DNA of 64,000 nt from Erpobdella octoculata (GCA_963978895.1 OZ022243.1:16695289-16759288), one strand, 5' to 3'. Shown: positions 1 through 12,467, counted from the first letter of the stretch. The notes: generated from the sequence alone by a model not told the origin. Numbers and translations are program-made.

Positions 1-410
1 GAGGTGCGAGAAACTAAGCACTAAAAGATTCAAAAATATTAGCTGTAGATAATAATTAATATAATTCAAAAAGTATGATAAATACTGTTTTTATCAATTA
101 ATCTAAATAATCATTCATGGGCTAGCTAGAAAAAATATTTTTTCTATTTGGTGGAAAAATCTTGAAGGGGTCGTGGCAGAACAGCCCCCACGCCTCTAGC
201 AGAACAGCTCATTCAGCACTTAAGCTGCCACTGAATATTACAAAAAACCCAGATGCAATGTGCAACATAAATAAGTAAAGATAAAATATAAATTTTTAAA
301 AAATGCTTTTATTTGCATCTAAGCAAATTACTTGTTTAGATTATTAAACGCTATTACAAACTCGGATTTATCGATCGCCAGAGCTTTGTGGCCGGCTGTC
401 AAACAATTTT
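1..410. other. AT-rich sequence, nothing recognised
   Basis: No open frame of useful length, no terminal inverted repeat and no recognisable RNA gene. A homopurine/AT background runs up to the direct repeat that starts near 411. Confidence 0.5.
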
Positions 411-640
411 ATTAGTTGCTAGATGGCAGAAGTTAATTTCAGTTGATTAATTTTAATTGATTTGAGGCCTAATTCATGTCGGAAACATTAAATTCATGTA
501 TTGTCGTCCAGAATAAAGCTTTCCTGAAAGGTTTAGAGCTCTAGGTGGTCGAGAAGTGGGTGAATTTTTGTTTCTAAGATTTGATCACCACAGACAAACA
601 AACAGAGAAAAAGTGAAGTTAAATGAAAACATTTTAAAAA
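411..640 (+). repeat. Dispersed repeat, copy 1 of a direct pair
   Basis: This segment recurs almost unchanged at 1175-1405, 764 bp away. Shared landmarks are the CTAGATGG start, GAGGCCTAATTCATGTC, ATTCATGTATTGTC and a tail of ACAGACAAAC followed by AAGTGAAGTTAAAT. Weaker relatives occur at 23728-23866 and 55930-56080, so this is a dispersed family. The duplicated pair could be the ends of one element or a local duplication. Confidence 0.7.
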
Positions 641-1174
641 CCAATCATCCCTGGCCACAGTGCTGAAACAATGCAAAATTATCATCTGGGATAAATTTAC
701 TATGGCACAAACACATTCGCTTGAGGCGTTGAACAGGACACTAAAAGATATAAAAAACAATGACGAACTATTTTGGCGGCACTCTGTTAATTCTTTCAGG
801 GGATTTCAGACAAACACTTCCCCCGTCATTCCCCGTTCAACTTACGCCGATGAAATAAATGCTTGCTTGAAATCATCGACACTGTAGGGTTATGTTGAAA
901 AAGTGCAGCTAAAAGTAAACATGCGTGTTCAAATGCTTCAAGATCCATCTGCCGACGCATTCTCAAAACAATTCAAAATACTGGCTGCATAAAATTGCCA
1001 ACCGATTTCTGCACAATTGTTTATTCGCAAAAATCTCTCATTTCCCGATTTACACACACAATATACATGAATAATGAGTGGCTGGCACAAAAAGTCATTT
1101 TGGCAGCAAAAAATGTGGATGTCAATGATTTAAATTTCAAGATACAACAGTTGTTGCCAGGCGAATTTATTTTT

Positions 1175-1405
1175 ATTAGTCGCTAGATGGCGGGAATTAA
1201 TTTGATTTGATTAATTTTAAATGATTTAAGGCCTAATTCATGTCTGAAACATTAAATTCATGTATTGTCATCCAGAATAAAGCTTTTCTGAAAGTTTTAG
1301 AGCTCTATGTGGTCGAAAAGTGGGTGAATTTTTGTTTCTAAGATTTGATCACCACAGACAAACAGAAAGAAAGTGAAGTTAAATAAAAGCATTTAAAAAC
1401 ATTGT
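1175..1405 (+). repeat. Dispersed repeat, copy 2 of a direct pair
   Basis: Second copy of the 411-640 segment, in the same orientation, with scattered substitutions and a few small indels. The roughly 530 bp between the copies holds no coding sequence I recognise. Confidence 0.7.
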
Positions 1406-1689
1406 ACACTCGATTGCTCTTCGAGATTGATTGTTTACTTATTACTTGTACTTAAGTACATTTTTAGTGTACTTCTTGAGCAAGTATATTTCAAAATTAG
1501 CCAAGTACTTTAAAAAAATGTCTATATTTTTATTTTTAAAACTAATTGTTTAAAATTTGTAAACCTAAAAATAAGTGTTTATATAACAGATTCTATGCTT
1601 GAACATTTTCTATTTTCGAGGTTATGCTTTGTCATTCTAATTTTTACATTAATGTTTACATAAAAAAAGCAAACAAAATAATAACATAA

Positions 1690-2759
1690 TTTGTAGTTCG
1701 GGACATGCAGCCTCTGTCTATTGTTGAAGGTCTAGGGTTCAGAGATATGATCAAAGGAATTAGTCACAAAAGCCAAGGTGATGTATACAGAAACTTTGAA
1801 AAGCATTTTAACGTTGATGTTTGATACAATGGCTGGCAATTTAAAAAAGGTGCTACAAGACTGTAAATTTGTGTGTTCCACAGCTGACATTTGGATTCAC
1901 CAGACTCGAAGTTTTATCGGTGTTACATGTCATTGGCTAAACAAAAATTATTATGGTCAGAACAATGCGGAACTTGCTTTTCGACGATTCAAAAAAAGTC
2001 ATTCATTCGACAAAATTGCATCTACTCTTATGAGCATTCACACTAAGTTTAACCTTGACTGCTCCAAAATAGTCCATGTTGTGACTGATAATAAAGCAAT
2101 TTTGTAAAAGCATTTAAAAAGTAAGCGGAGTCAAGCATATTAGAATTTGGAGCCATCAGAGAGCAAAGACAGTGATCCATGGGACATCGAAGACGCGACT
2201 AGTGAGCAAACCGATTCTGAAGAGTTTTCAGGTGTTTATTTGCTTAATCATTTGCCGTGTTCCTCACACACACTAAATTTTTTGGTGTCTACAGATGCCA
2301 ATAAAGCTCTAGCCAGTGATTCGTCTTTTAAACGAATGTATCGTCCACTTTAACCAACACTCACAGCACATCAAAGTTCAAAGGCCGCTGAAGTTGTATT
2401 TGATAAACTTGGGAGAACAATATCTAAACCGAAAGACACACACACACACAAACAGAGATTGTAACCTAAATAAAAGTTTGTGAAAAAGTCTTCAACAACG
2501 GTAAAACTGAGATTAAGAAAACAGGCGGATGGAGAGACATCACCTCACTCTTGTCTTTGGTCACTACACTGAAAAATATGAGATTCCCTTCGTGAAGTTT
2601 CAACAGATCCCCAAGCTCAGCAATGCACGGCTGGAACTCTCGTGCCATATTATTCTAGCCCTTCTTGCGTTTATACTGATGCATGAGACCCGGAAGATGC
2701 TGAGTAAAGTCTGTTCATTCATTTCCTACTTATGGGCTGACCATTTGTTCAGCAGTTAA
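1690..2759 (+). pseudogene. hAT-type transposase, decayed
   Basis: Three open stretches (1778-2107, 2147-2353, 2529-2759) together resemble the middle of a hAT transposase. The first reads TADIWIHQTRSFIGVTCHWL, the usual hAT pattern of an acidic residue, a W and S, then a strand before the first catalytic region, followed by VHVVTDN, the typical VTDNA block. The second has an acidic linker and then LPCSSHTLNF, matching the C-x2-H element (CxAHxLNL) of this family. Stops at about 2105 and 2351 and frame changes break it. The C-terminal dimerisation domain is not seen. Neither terminal repeat was found, so the element limits are unknown. Family assignment is from motif memory; the decay is visible. 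Confidence 0.65.
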
Positions 2760-3185
2760 TTGTTCAGAGCTGACTATTTCTATGAACTATCTGCAGTTCT
2801 GAATGTCTACCCAAAAGGTCGCAACTGCTTGAAAAACCACTGGATGACATATCTCCAATTAACAGTGCCTGCAGCAATCAGTGCTTAAGAGTTCGATCAA
2901 AGTTTTGCAAGATTGTCATGATTCTTGCCACAACAACGACAACGTTCCACCAAGATTCATCTTGTTCAATGACAATATCTTGAATCCAGGTTGTACAAAA
3001 ATTTCTCTGGTTATAGTGACCTCAACAATGTGCAAAAAAGCTGAAAAATAAACTTTTTAAAATCAATTTGTGGGTAAGGTTTTTTTTATCAAATCACCTT
3101 GAGAATAAGATTTCGTCTAATCTTTTATAAAAGTCCATCAATTTATGGTACAGGGATATGAGGTTGTAAAAAAGTCATCAATCTA

Positions 3186-3186
<1 letters not shown>
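2760..3186. other. Unassigned sequence after hAT remnant
   Basis: May be the eroded 3' part of the hAT element, but I see no transposase motif and no terminal repeat. Confidence 0.35.
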
Positions 3187-3218
<32 letters not shown>

Positions 3219-3275
3219 ATATATATAGTTCCCGCTCGATCACCCGCTCCGCTCATTTTGTGACGGATTTAAAAT

Positions 3276-3315
<40 letters not shown>

Positions 3316-3316
3316 C
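3187..3316. repeat. (TA)n arrays around a short repeat fragment
   Basis: Two TA runs (about 3187-3228 and 3278-3316) bracket about 45 bp containing TTCCCGCTCGATCACCCGC and a GAGCGGAGCGGG-like motif. That fragment matches the edge of the CCGGGAGCG repeat module found at 39766 and at 56443. Confidence 0.75.
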
Positions 3317-3991
3317 AAATATATGAATGTCTGTAATTATAAATAAACATAATTTTATGTAAAGTTGATTAAAAATACTAAAAGTTATTTTATAGCTGTA
3401 ATCACCTTTTGAAAGCACATTCAAACAAACTCAGTTTACTTCGCAATCCAATTTTTTAAAACTGGGAAACTTTCCGAAAATTTTTAATTACTATCTGCAA
3501 CAATCAAGCCTTATTTTGCTTCTCTGATGCATGTAGGATTTGTGTCACCAAAGGTGCAACTTCATTTGACCTGTCCGTACATGTCCAGGAATTACCAAAA
3601 CTCAGCTTCATAAAAGAACTTGCCTTGAATATTATTGCCAAATCGGCTATCAAAGCCGATGATGACGAGGTTCAAATACCATCTGCTGATGGTAAGCAGG
3701 ACTTTTGTCCTGAATTTTACAATTACCAGTCATTCGAAACTTGTTTGAATGGTTATGGTTGCAGCCTGAATTCGAGATTTAAAATAAAGTGTTATGGATT
3801 GCTTTTGCTATATAGGAATCATTTTCTTTATAAAAAAATTTATACAACTGTTGTTAAAAACCGGCTATTGTATCCATTTTTAAATCGAGAATGGAGGGGT
3901 GAAATCAGTTGCCTATGTACGCATAGGGGAGTGGGTCTCAAAATGTACAAGATGCAACAGGGGAAGTCAAAATATAGAGTTTATCGCGTAC
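3317..3991. other. Unassigned sequence with an open frame
   Basis: A plus-strand frame from about 3555 to 3690 reads through ELPKLSFIKELALNIIAKSA and ends near GATG|GTAAGC, a possible splice donor. I could not link it to a family or to a neighbouring exon, so it is left unassigned. Confidence 0.2.
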
Positions 3992-4141
3992 GTAATATGT
4001 GGATGGCGCCTGCTTTCCAAGCTCATCAATAACTTTAATGTTGTTACCCAATTCCGCAGCTGATTTGAGTGCATCGATCACTTTATCGGGCCAGCTTTTT
4101 AAAATAGAAAGCTTGGCAAAAGACAAACGAGCATTCTCTAA
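3992..4141 (-). other. Exon-like segment, unidentified
   Basis: On the minus strand an open stretch is bounded by a good acceptor (CTTTCCAG|TTAGAG) and a possible donor (TTAC|GTACG). It encodes a helical, soluble-looking segment with KSWPDKVIDALKSAAELG and then KVIDELGK. I do not recognise the family. It lies just downstream of the last prefoldin exon on the same strand. It could be an exon of another gene, a retrocopy fragment or chance. Confidence 0.25.
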
Positions 4142-4425
4142 CTGGAAAGCTTCTTAATATTTTGGAATATGCCATTTCAATTATTTATACTAATAAAAAA
4201 ACTGGATTAATATTAACTATTTCCAAAAAACTGCAAATAGAGTTGCCATATAGGACCCCCATTTCATATATATATATTCCCTTACAGCCAAACTCCAGAA
4301 CATCTTGACACATCACTGGAGCACTATTTAAATGATTGACTGAATACCATCAAAACTGAATTAATTTTAACATTTGTGAGACTAAACATAAAAATTTTTA
4401 CTCAATGCAAAAAATTACAGAAAAG

Positions 4426-5350
4426 TTAAGCTTTAGTTGATTGAAATTGAGCCTGGAGCTTCGATATTATATCTCTTTGGACTTCTTGTTTTTCTTCTAC
4501 TCCCTTGATGGCTGTATCATTTCTCTTGCTGGAAATAAAATATATGACTTACAGTGAAAATACACAATCCACATAATCTTATAGTAAACTCACAGTTCAT
4601 CAGTTATGTAAGTGATTCTCTTATTAACATTTTGTTTGGCTTCAACAAGATCTTGCTTTACGAGTGCAGGGCCAATGAGTTTGTAAACAGTTGACTGGTC
4701 TTCAACTAGTTCCATTTCCTATTAATTTATTAATAACCTATTAAAATTATTTTTTACAGAGAAATGTCTTTTAATCAAGTTACATATTTCAAAAAAGATA
4801 ACTATTTACTGTTGAATTGGATAAGAATATGGGAGAATAAAAAAACCATTCATATGAATTATAAAAAATTAAAAACACGCCTTTTATTTTTGTAAAAATA
4901 GTACCCCGGCAAAGAGTAAACAAAAGATGTTTATAGTTACTATGACGATAAAAGCTTTTGTCATTATTATCGTTATGTTTCATAAAATTATTTTTTAAAT
5001 AATTTTTGTTCTTAAATATTTTAATATTTATTTTTGTTTAACTGATGTTCAATTTTTTTTAAGTTGGTAAATTTTATAATGATCTTCCGAGCTTCTAAAC
5101 TTCATCGAACATCCGGACAAGTGAAAGTAAACAAAGGCATGTAAAAAGATGACACAGTTTTATTTGTATTTTTAAAAGAAAGATAACCATTTAATTGAAA
5201 TAAACCAAGAACAGTTTGTCTATACAATCAATGACACATTCTACTAACATCATTACAATCAATGATATATTCTACTAACATCATGAACCATCATGTTTTC
5301 TGTCAGCTGAGCTTCAAGTCTTTGTCTAATGGAAACATATTTCTGAAACT
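4426..5350 (-). CDS. PFDN6: Prefoldin subunit 6 (exons 2-4; exon 1 not found)
   Basis: A beta-type subunit of the hetero-hexameric prefoldin chaperone, which captures unfolded actin and tubulin and passes them to the CCT chaperonin in the cytosol. Exons by splice signals: 5280-5350 (acceptor TTTCAG, donor GTTAGT), 4594-4718 (acceptor AATAG, donor GTGAGT) and 4426-4528 (acceptor TTCCAG, stop TAA at 4426-4428). Phases agree: 0 at the first junction, 2 at the second. The first exon gives RQRLEAQLTEN, a near-exact family signature. The next gives YKLIGPALVKQDL and KRITYITDEL, the beta-hairpin region. The last gives the C-terminal coiled coil ending FQSTKA. About 100 of roughly 125 residues are covered. 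Exon 2 begins in phase 1, so an upstream exon encoding the N-terminal helix must exist. A hAT element occupies 5512-6804 just upstream, so exon 1 lies beyond it or is lost. Identity is secure; integrity is not. Confidence 0.88.
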
Positions 5351-5511
5351 CTGAAATAAAAAATAATTCAATGATAATTACAGGTCTCACAAGCAATAAA
5401 AACAAACCATTTGACAAATTGTGTGAAATTAAAAAAGAAATAAACAAAACCTTTAGTTGTACAAGTTATATATTTACTTAGAATCTATTGAAAGTGCACA
5501 CACTGTAAAAT

Positions 5512-6804
5512 TAAGCTTCTGCGTCCCGTTATTTTTTTGGAACGATACGATACGATTTCTGAAATTTGCCTCGAATTAAACGATACGATACGAGACGCTT
5601 CGACCAATAACGATACGATACGATTTCGGGATCTCGACTGAAGCGGAAATTTTGCCTAGAGATAACATAGAATGATGAACTATACGCGACAGACAATATT
5701 AATAACTACATTAAAGAAATTCATTGAAAAAAAATATATAAATATTAAAAAATTTCAAAATTTATAAAAATTTACCAAATTTAATTTTTTTTTACAACTT
5801 GAAATAAGTTTCATTTATTTAGTTTCGGTACATCTATTTGTCTAAATTTAGACTCTAAATAAAATGCTACCGCCGATAGAAAGTATTTATTTACTTTATT
5901 TAGTGACGCGGCATAAAAATGATGACAAACACGAGAAAGTGCCTCTATGCAAGAATTAAAAAAGTGAAAAAACCCAGCGTGTTTATTTATAGGCGATGGC
6001 GAATGCGGTTAGCAATAGCAAGAAAGAAGCTGAGAAAGTTTCGAATTCCAGCTGCAGACGATACGGGCTACGGCACTGTCGTGCACACTACAGGTGGCAC
6101 ACACATACTCACACACAACCAAGAATATCATCGAGATTATAAAGATATATCTTAGATGAGCTACTATTACGGTCAATTACGGATATCGAAACACTAAAAT
6201 AATCATTCCAATTCTATGTAACAAATTTGAAAAAATAAGTTTATCAAACAGACTAAACCAAAACATAAACATAGAATGATCATTACTATTACATTACTCA
6301 TTATTCTCATTAATAATAATAGTCATCGATGTCAGCGAGTACGATTGCCTTGTAGGGCTTGTAATATCAGTAGTATGCAGAGCTCGACTAGCAGCCTAAG
6401 AGGAGCGTGGCTTTTTTGCTGCCGGTTCCCAGACTAAAAATAGTTAATAATGGGGCTACAGGCTGTCTGGAAAACCGAATTTAAAGTGGGGATGATAATA
6501 GTTATAAACTTCTGTCAATAGGTAGATTAATTAATCAATGTTGATGAATCAATTGCAAATATTCACAGTTGTGACAATCGTTAATTAAATATGTATGACT
6601 TTCGTTATTTATTGGAAAATATTTTAAAAATATCCCGATATTTTTCGGGATTTTAATCGAGAATGAAATTTTAAGTATCGCCAATTAATATCGATACGAG
6701 ACTTCTTCCGCAGGCTGTATCGTTTCAATGGTGATACGGGAATCCCGTATCGTTTTGAAATCTCGATTGAATTCGAGATAACGATATCGGGACGCAGATG
6801 CTTA
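5512..6804. mobile_element. Non-autonomous hAT element, 1.29 kb
   Basis: Ends are TAAGCTTCTGCGTCCCG and the inverted CGGGACGCAGATGCTTA. It is flanked on both sides by an identical 8-bp target duplication TGTAAAAT (5504-5511 and 6805-6812), the hAT hallmark. Subterminal regions are packed with CGATACGA repeats in inverted orientation. No transposase was recognised; a short frame at 5919-6155 is not convincing. It sits just upstream of the first prefoldin exon found, probably in an intron. Confidence 0.85.
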
Positions 6805-6958
6805 TGTAAAATAAAGTGATCGGCTATTGGCAGTGACCGGTTAAGCGCCGCCATTAGCCATTGCAAGATGAAGATGGCTCATCTTACGTATAGTTGTGTA
6901 AATAGCTTATTTTATTATCTCTTATTATGTTAATTTGTGTATATGTATACATGCGTTT

Positions 6959-6959
<1 letters not shown>

Positions 6960-6998
<39 letters not shown>

Positions 6999-7112
6999 AT
7001 ATATATATATATATATATACATATCTGTATTTTGTATATATGTGTATATATATATGTGTCTGTATATATAAATATATATCTGTTGTTTATATATATATAT
7101 ATATATATATTC
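6960..7112. repeat. (TA)n / TATG microsatellite
   Basis: Interrupted TA dinucleotide runs with TATG and TGTA variants. Long frames across it in several phases (alternating Tyr-Ile) are artefacts of the repeat. Confidence 0.9.
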
Positions 7113-7129
7113 TTTTAAGCAAACTCGAT

Positions 7130-7920
7130 TGAAAAAAGTGGCATACTTGGCTGAATCGATTTTATTTTTTTCCAATAGTCTAAATCGGTTTAAAAATAAT
7201 TTATTATCAAACACAAACTCCATAATCTTATAGGCTTTTAGATCTTTTTCGGCAAATTTTGCCATCTTCAGAGCCGTTTAACTTTTTTTTTTTTAAAATG
7301 CAGTGACTAAATGGTAAAAGGTACAACTAATTAAAAGGAATTAAAATACAATTTAAATAAAATTTAAATTCATTAAGTACAAATGTGACAACATAAAAAA
7401 TATTTAAATTCAAATAATTATAATAATAACAGTAATAACTAAATAATTAAGATCAGTTAGAAAAGCCTTTAACAACGGAATTACAGTCAACTTCAAGGAC
7501 GTGACTGGAAGAAGAATCACATACATTATCTATAACCTTTGAAACACAAACGTCTGGTACAAAACATTCATTTAACGAAGAAATACCTGAAGAAACATTG
7601 GCACTATTAACATGCATATTTTTAACAGAAGTTGTAGATGAGTTAAAACATTTATTATTATTATTATTATTAGTTTTATTACTATTTAGAGAACCAAAAA
7701 GTTTAAGAGTTAAATCAAAAGAATACCATTGTTTATTAATTAAAGGCTTACATTTATTAATGGCTAAAGCTTCTTTTAATTTTAACTTAATGGGTTGATT
7801 TTCTTTCATAAGTATACTGGTGTTATCAATTAGAAATTTATGTGATGGTTTGATTGAATGTTGTGTTGACATATGTTGGTATATGGCACCACTTTGACAG
7901 ACTGGTTCTAGTATGACCAA
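7130..7920 (-). pseudogene. Penelope-like element, GIY-YIG endonuclease remnant
   Basis: On the minus strand, 7920 to about 7660 encodes SGAIYQHMSTQHSI, then LKLKEALAINKCKPLINKQ, then DLTLKLF. This is the order seen at the C-terminus of Penelope-like GIY-YIG nucleases: a conserved H-x-H-like segment, the catalytic-region E in KEA, an N-K-Q motif and a closing LxLF. An Asn-rich tail follows (7600-7670), and nothing else of the polymerase is present. The stretch 7130-7450 downstream contains a CTGAAGATGGC-like motif (minus strand) of the kind that occurs in such elements' flanks, but that link is weak. Confidence 0.55.
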
Positions 7921-8329
7921 TGTAATTTTCCAAAAATATATATATATATATATATATGAGAAGCCTTTTCCTATTTTGTAACCTCAGGGGTTAGTTTGGT
8001 GAAGTTAGTCAAGTAGAGTTAGTCAGTTTTCACTAAGAGAATCAAAACGAGGCTTTGACTATGACGTAGTTCAGTAGTGAGTTTTAGAAAATAGAAGACT
8101 CTGCAGTTAGACAAGTTGACAAAAGTTATCTAACAGAATCAAAAGAGTTGTCAGAATCAAGAGATTTCTGAAACGTGAGATATTGTTAGATTGAGTCAGT
8201 GAAAAAGAACTACTAAGCCGGAATTATAATTCGAGAAGTATTGTGCTATAAATAACTTCAAGCTTTAACGTTACAAATCGCTAGAAAGCATATTCGTCTA
8301 CGTTTACAGCCATTCACTATTAACAGTGA
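7921..8329. other. Unassigned sequence
   Basis: A short (TA)n run at about 7938-7957, then sequence with repeated AGTTAGTC/AGTTAG motifs (7995-8120). No gene or terminal repeat was recognised. Confidence 0.4.
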
Positions 8330-11300
8330 GCGCTTTGTATTATATTCTATTCTGTTCTGTTTATTTGTATCGCGCAAATTCACAAATGCGCTGCGCCATT
8401 CGTTTGATAAAAAAAAGGAAAATGAAAATAAAATTACAGTAAAAGATAATTAGTTATCGAAAAGTACAGAGCTTTCACAGCTTCGAAGTTGAGTTGGCAA
8501 GTTGTTCCAGGCAGTTGGAGCAGAGAAGAAGAAACCTCTCCGGCCTATTGATGTTTTTATTCTTGGCACCAGCAGATGTTGAAGCGCGGCTGAGCGAAGA
8601 GAGGTTTTCGTATCATTCATCAATGGTTTGCCGATAGCCTCCGAGAGGTAGACTGGAGCCTGTCCACAAAGACTCTTGAAAGTGAGCATGTTCAATTTAA
8701 AAAGAACCCGACTCTTAACAGGCAGCCAGTGAAGTTGATTTCGGATGAGGCCAGTGACACTGGCTGATTTTGGCACCTGGAGAATGATCCTTGCGGCTGA
8801 GCGGAGTACAGATAGAAGTTGCGTGAACAGATAAGTTGGAGAGTTTGCTAGGATGGCATTGCAGAAGTCCAAACAAGAGTGTGCACCGAGCCAGGTGTAA
8901 GAGATCTTCTGAGGATGCATATCTGCTTAAGGTGGTATTGGCAAAGCCGTACGATATTTGCAACATGTGGGTGAAAGGAGAGGTCAGAACTGATTATGAC
9001 ACCAAGGTCCAGCTGGACATTTTTTCACTCTTCCAGAAGTTCCAAGCCAGATGATTTCAGCTTTGGCAGTGTTTAGACAAAGTCTGTTTGAAATCATCCA
9101 ATTTTTTATATCTTCTATGCAAGATGACAGACATGACACAAGAGTGCCACAATTTGCCTCAGAACTGTGGTCATACAATTACAATTGCAAGTCATCTGCA
9201 TAGGCATGTACAGAAAAACCATGCTTTTCAGCAATAGAGATAGCATCAGCAGTGTACATCACAAAGAGGACGGGACCAAGGACAAAGCCCTGTGGCACAC
9301 CAAATTCAACATTTCTTGAAGAGGAAATCTGATTTGCAAAAGTGATAGAGACAGAACGATTTGAGAGATAGGAACAAAACCATGCTAGGGCAGTTCCGTC
9401 AAGACCATACTTTTGATGAAGCCTCCCTAGCAATATAGAGTGGTCCACAGTATCAAACGCTGCACTGAGGTCAAGGAGACAGAGCAATGTGACTAAGCCA
9501 TTGTCAGTAGCCCAGAACATGTCCGACAGAACACCCAGTATGACGGTCTCAACGGAGTGATAGGTGCGGTAGGCAGACTGAACCGGAGGAAGAAGAGAGT
9601 GCTCAGATACGTAGCATCCAAGTTGATCATTCACTGCACATTCCAGCAGTTTAGAAATAAATGAAAGATTAGATATAGGCCGACAGTTTTTAGGATCTAG
9701 TGGATCAAGCATAGATTTCTTAAGTACTTGAGTGACAATTGCAGACCAAAACAGTTTTGGAAAGATACCACTTTGAAGAGAGGTGTTAAGCAGAAGAGCG
9801 AGAAATGGCAACAACTCCGTTGTAATTCTCTTAATCAGCCAGGTTGGTGCAGGATCTAGAGAACAACTTTTGTTCGGGGCAATCATTATCAATTTGTAGA
9901 CATGTTCTCGAGTGATGAAAATGAAACCGAGTAATGTTGCAGAGCATTCTTCTTGGGAGAAAACAGGAGATGGTGCCGATGATGTGGATGCTCTGACAGA
10001 TTCAACTTTGTCATTGAAAGCCTTATCAAAACAGTCTGCAGTTGGGCCGTCAGGAGACGATCGCGAAAATTGCTGGTCACAACAAAACATCTCCCCCAAC
10101 GTCCTCCAAAGTCTTTTTGGGTCGTCCTCAGCATCTGAAATTTTTCCATGCCAATTTTGTTTTTCCTTTTCAATATATAGCCCATGGAGATTGCGTGTCA
10201 GGGTTTTTAGATTGTGGTAGTTTGTCATGGTAGGGAGACGTCTGTAAAGTCTCTCTGTTTGACGGGTTAGTCGACGTGCATCCCCACAATCAGAATCAAA
10301 CCACGGCGTCATGGGCTTGAGACGGCGACGGGTATTGCTTATTGGAGCCACGTTGTTTAGGATGTTTGAGACTGTTTCAAAGTAGATATTGAGAAGCTCA
10401 TCAACTGACAGACTCTGGAGGTCCACGAGAGAACCACAGAGCTGACTAGCAAGTAAACTAGTACGAAAGTGTTCAATGTCAAAGTTCTTCCATCTACGTG
10501 ACTTGTTGTAGATGTATTTTAAAGGGATTGCGAACCGAATGAGAGAATTATCAGAGAGACCAGGAAAATCGATAGTAATTTTAGGTAGGGGGCGTTCAGA
10601 ACAAGTGATGACGAGGTCTAGTGTGTGTCCCCCAGTGTGTGTTGGTTCAGTAACAGACTGAGCCAAGCCAAAAGAGTGCAAGATGTGGAGAAGCTTTGTA
10701 GTGCGTGGGTTATTGTGGTCATCAACATGAATGTTGAAGTCACCAGTTAGTAAGATGTCACAGGCATAGGTCATGAGGCCCTCAAAAATCGAAGACAACT
10801 CTTCAAAAAATTGACAGCAGACAGGTCGACTTCCGGGATGGTATAAAACAACGAAGATGAGTCGTTTTCCTGCTGATGAAAAAGATGAAGCAACATATTC
10901 AAAAGTGGTAGGTGAGAGATCGAAATTGACTTTTGAAGCTTCAAGGATGGAACGATAGATGATGCAAACTCCACCTCCAAATTTACCATTTAGACAATTG
11001 ATTTTTGGTTGACGATGTGATTCATAGCACTGATAGCCAGGGGGAATGGCCCGTTGGAGTATGAGGTCATCCACACATTGGTGCCACGTTTCAGTCAAGG
11101 CAAGAACATCAAGGTGATGACTGTCACAGATATCCTGTATGGCTGCAGCTTTATTTCCAACTGAGCGAACGATGAGGCAAGCGGCTTTCATAATTTTTAG
11201 GCAAGGGGTTTCCTCAGGAAGTTGGTGATTGAGGACCTGGCGTGTTGTCGTGCGAGCTAGATGGCAAAATCGGAGAGGAGTCCAGAGTTGATGTTGAAAG

Positions 11301-11690
11301 AGTGATTTTCGCACGTTTCTTTCAATTTTCAGAGCTGTGGGATGCAGTCTAAGAAGATCAATGGCAGAGTAATTTATAATAGAAGGCATTTAAAGATGAT
11401 AACCGGCTCTGGCTTTTAGCGATCAGTCTGTTTATCTCCATTTTCGCTCAACAGTGAAACGATGCCAGCTCACGAGAAACCGAAATTGTAGTTCTCAGAT
11501 CGCAATTTCTTGCTCATAGTTGTAGTATATTAATTCAAAGTTTAGTTTAATTTAAAAACAACGTAAGGTTAGGTAGTTTTATCAAGTTAAAAGAGTAAAA
11601 CGAGCTGAGTAAACACGATCAACGCAAACACGCCGAAGCGCTAACTAGCACAAAAGTGCGTGGCAGCAATACAAATACAAATAATTTCAA
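8330..11690 (-). mobile_element. CR1/L2-like LINE, nearly full length, inactivated
   Basis: Minus-strand non-LTR retrotransposon. The main frame 11389-9179 (736 codons) starts MPSIINYSAIDLL. It carries an apurinic-type endonuclease (ALTETW, GDFNIH, then SDNSLI where active copies usually have SDH) and then reverse transcriptase (CRPISNLSF, LDLSAAFDTVDH, GVPQGFVLGPVLF, AYADDLQL). A TAA directly after the YADD motif ends the frame. The same frame resumes at 9178, shifts near 8990, and the C-terminal domain continues to 8450 (QLHWLPVKSRVLFKLNMLTF, AWNNLP), typical of CR1/L2/Rex-type elements. The 3' end near 8330-8360 has a short ATTCT-like tail. About 300 bp upstream of the ATG is probably 5'UTR. 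Confidence 0.85.
9179..11389 (-). pseudogene. LINE ORF2: endonuclease plus reverse transcriptase
   Basis: The largest open frame in the window. Endonuclease domain at about residues 70-290 and reverse transcriptase at about 440-736, cut immediately after the catalytic YADD. Missing from this frame are the thumb and C-terminal region, encoded by separate frames at 8984-9178 and 8450-8920. I infer a recently dead copy with one stop and one or two small indels. Confidence 0.8.
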
Positions 11691-11753
11691 CAACAAATGA
11701 TTTGTTCATCTAAATAAAAAAATTAATATTCACCTTCTATTACTTATTATATT

Positions 11754-11772
11754 ATATATACATACATACATG

Positions 11773-11831
<59 letters not shown>
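11754..11831. repeat. (TA)n microsatellite
   Basis: Starts as CATA repeats and becomes pure TA, abutting the next MITE. Confidence 0.9.
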
Positions 11832-11833
<2 letters not shown>

Positions 11834-12445
11834 CTTGACCGATGAATCGGTAACATTCATAATCGGGCCGATTATTAGGACAATCGGAACAATTGGCAAT
11901 CGGTCAGAACAATTGGCTTCCACAATAGTTTTTAGTGCCGATATTTCTTTGAAAATAACAAAATATTTTATATTTAAAATAGTAAATATTTCTCATCCGA
12001 CCTTATCAATAATTGTCAGATTTTTTTCATGATTGCAGATATCAATTAGATTCTTTGGTACTGATTATTACTCATGCATAATATACATGTGCGCTGCTTA
12101 TATGCGACGCTGTTAACAACCAGAAATTTAGACATTTACTTCTCTAGATGTCGCCATTCGTGTGATGTCGGAATAATGAAGATGCATGCTGTTTATTACT
12201 AGAGACATGTGAGTTCAGGGGTCTGACCTGATAATTAATCTAAACTGATAATCTCTCAAGTTCTAAGCTAAGCCTAAATTTATGTAGATTTTTAGATAAG
12301 TGATCGCAGCCATGTAAGGTCCCAGCTGATGAAATATAGCTAATTTTAACAAAACACCATTTCTGAAAATAAAAAAATAGACAATCGGTATCGGCTCCAC
12401 AATCGGCTGTTCTCACAATCGGGTAAATGTGGAATCGGTAAAGCT
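11832..12445. mobile_element. MITE with AATCGG-rich ends
   Basis: Termini AGCTTGACCGAT and, inverted, AGCTTTACCGATT. Both subterminal regions repeat AATCGG/CCGATT many times in opposite orientation. TA runs on both sides hide any target duplication. No coding sequence. Confidence 0.65.
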
Positions 12446-12467
12446 CTCTCTATATATATATATATAA

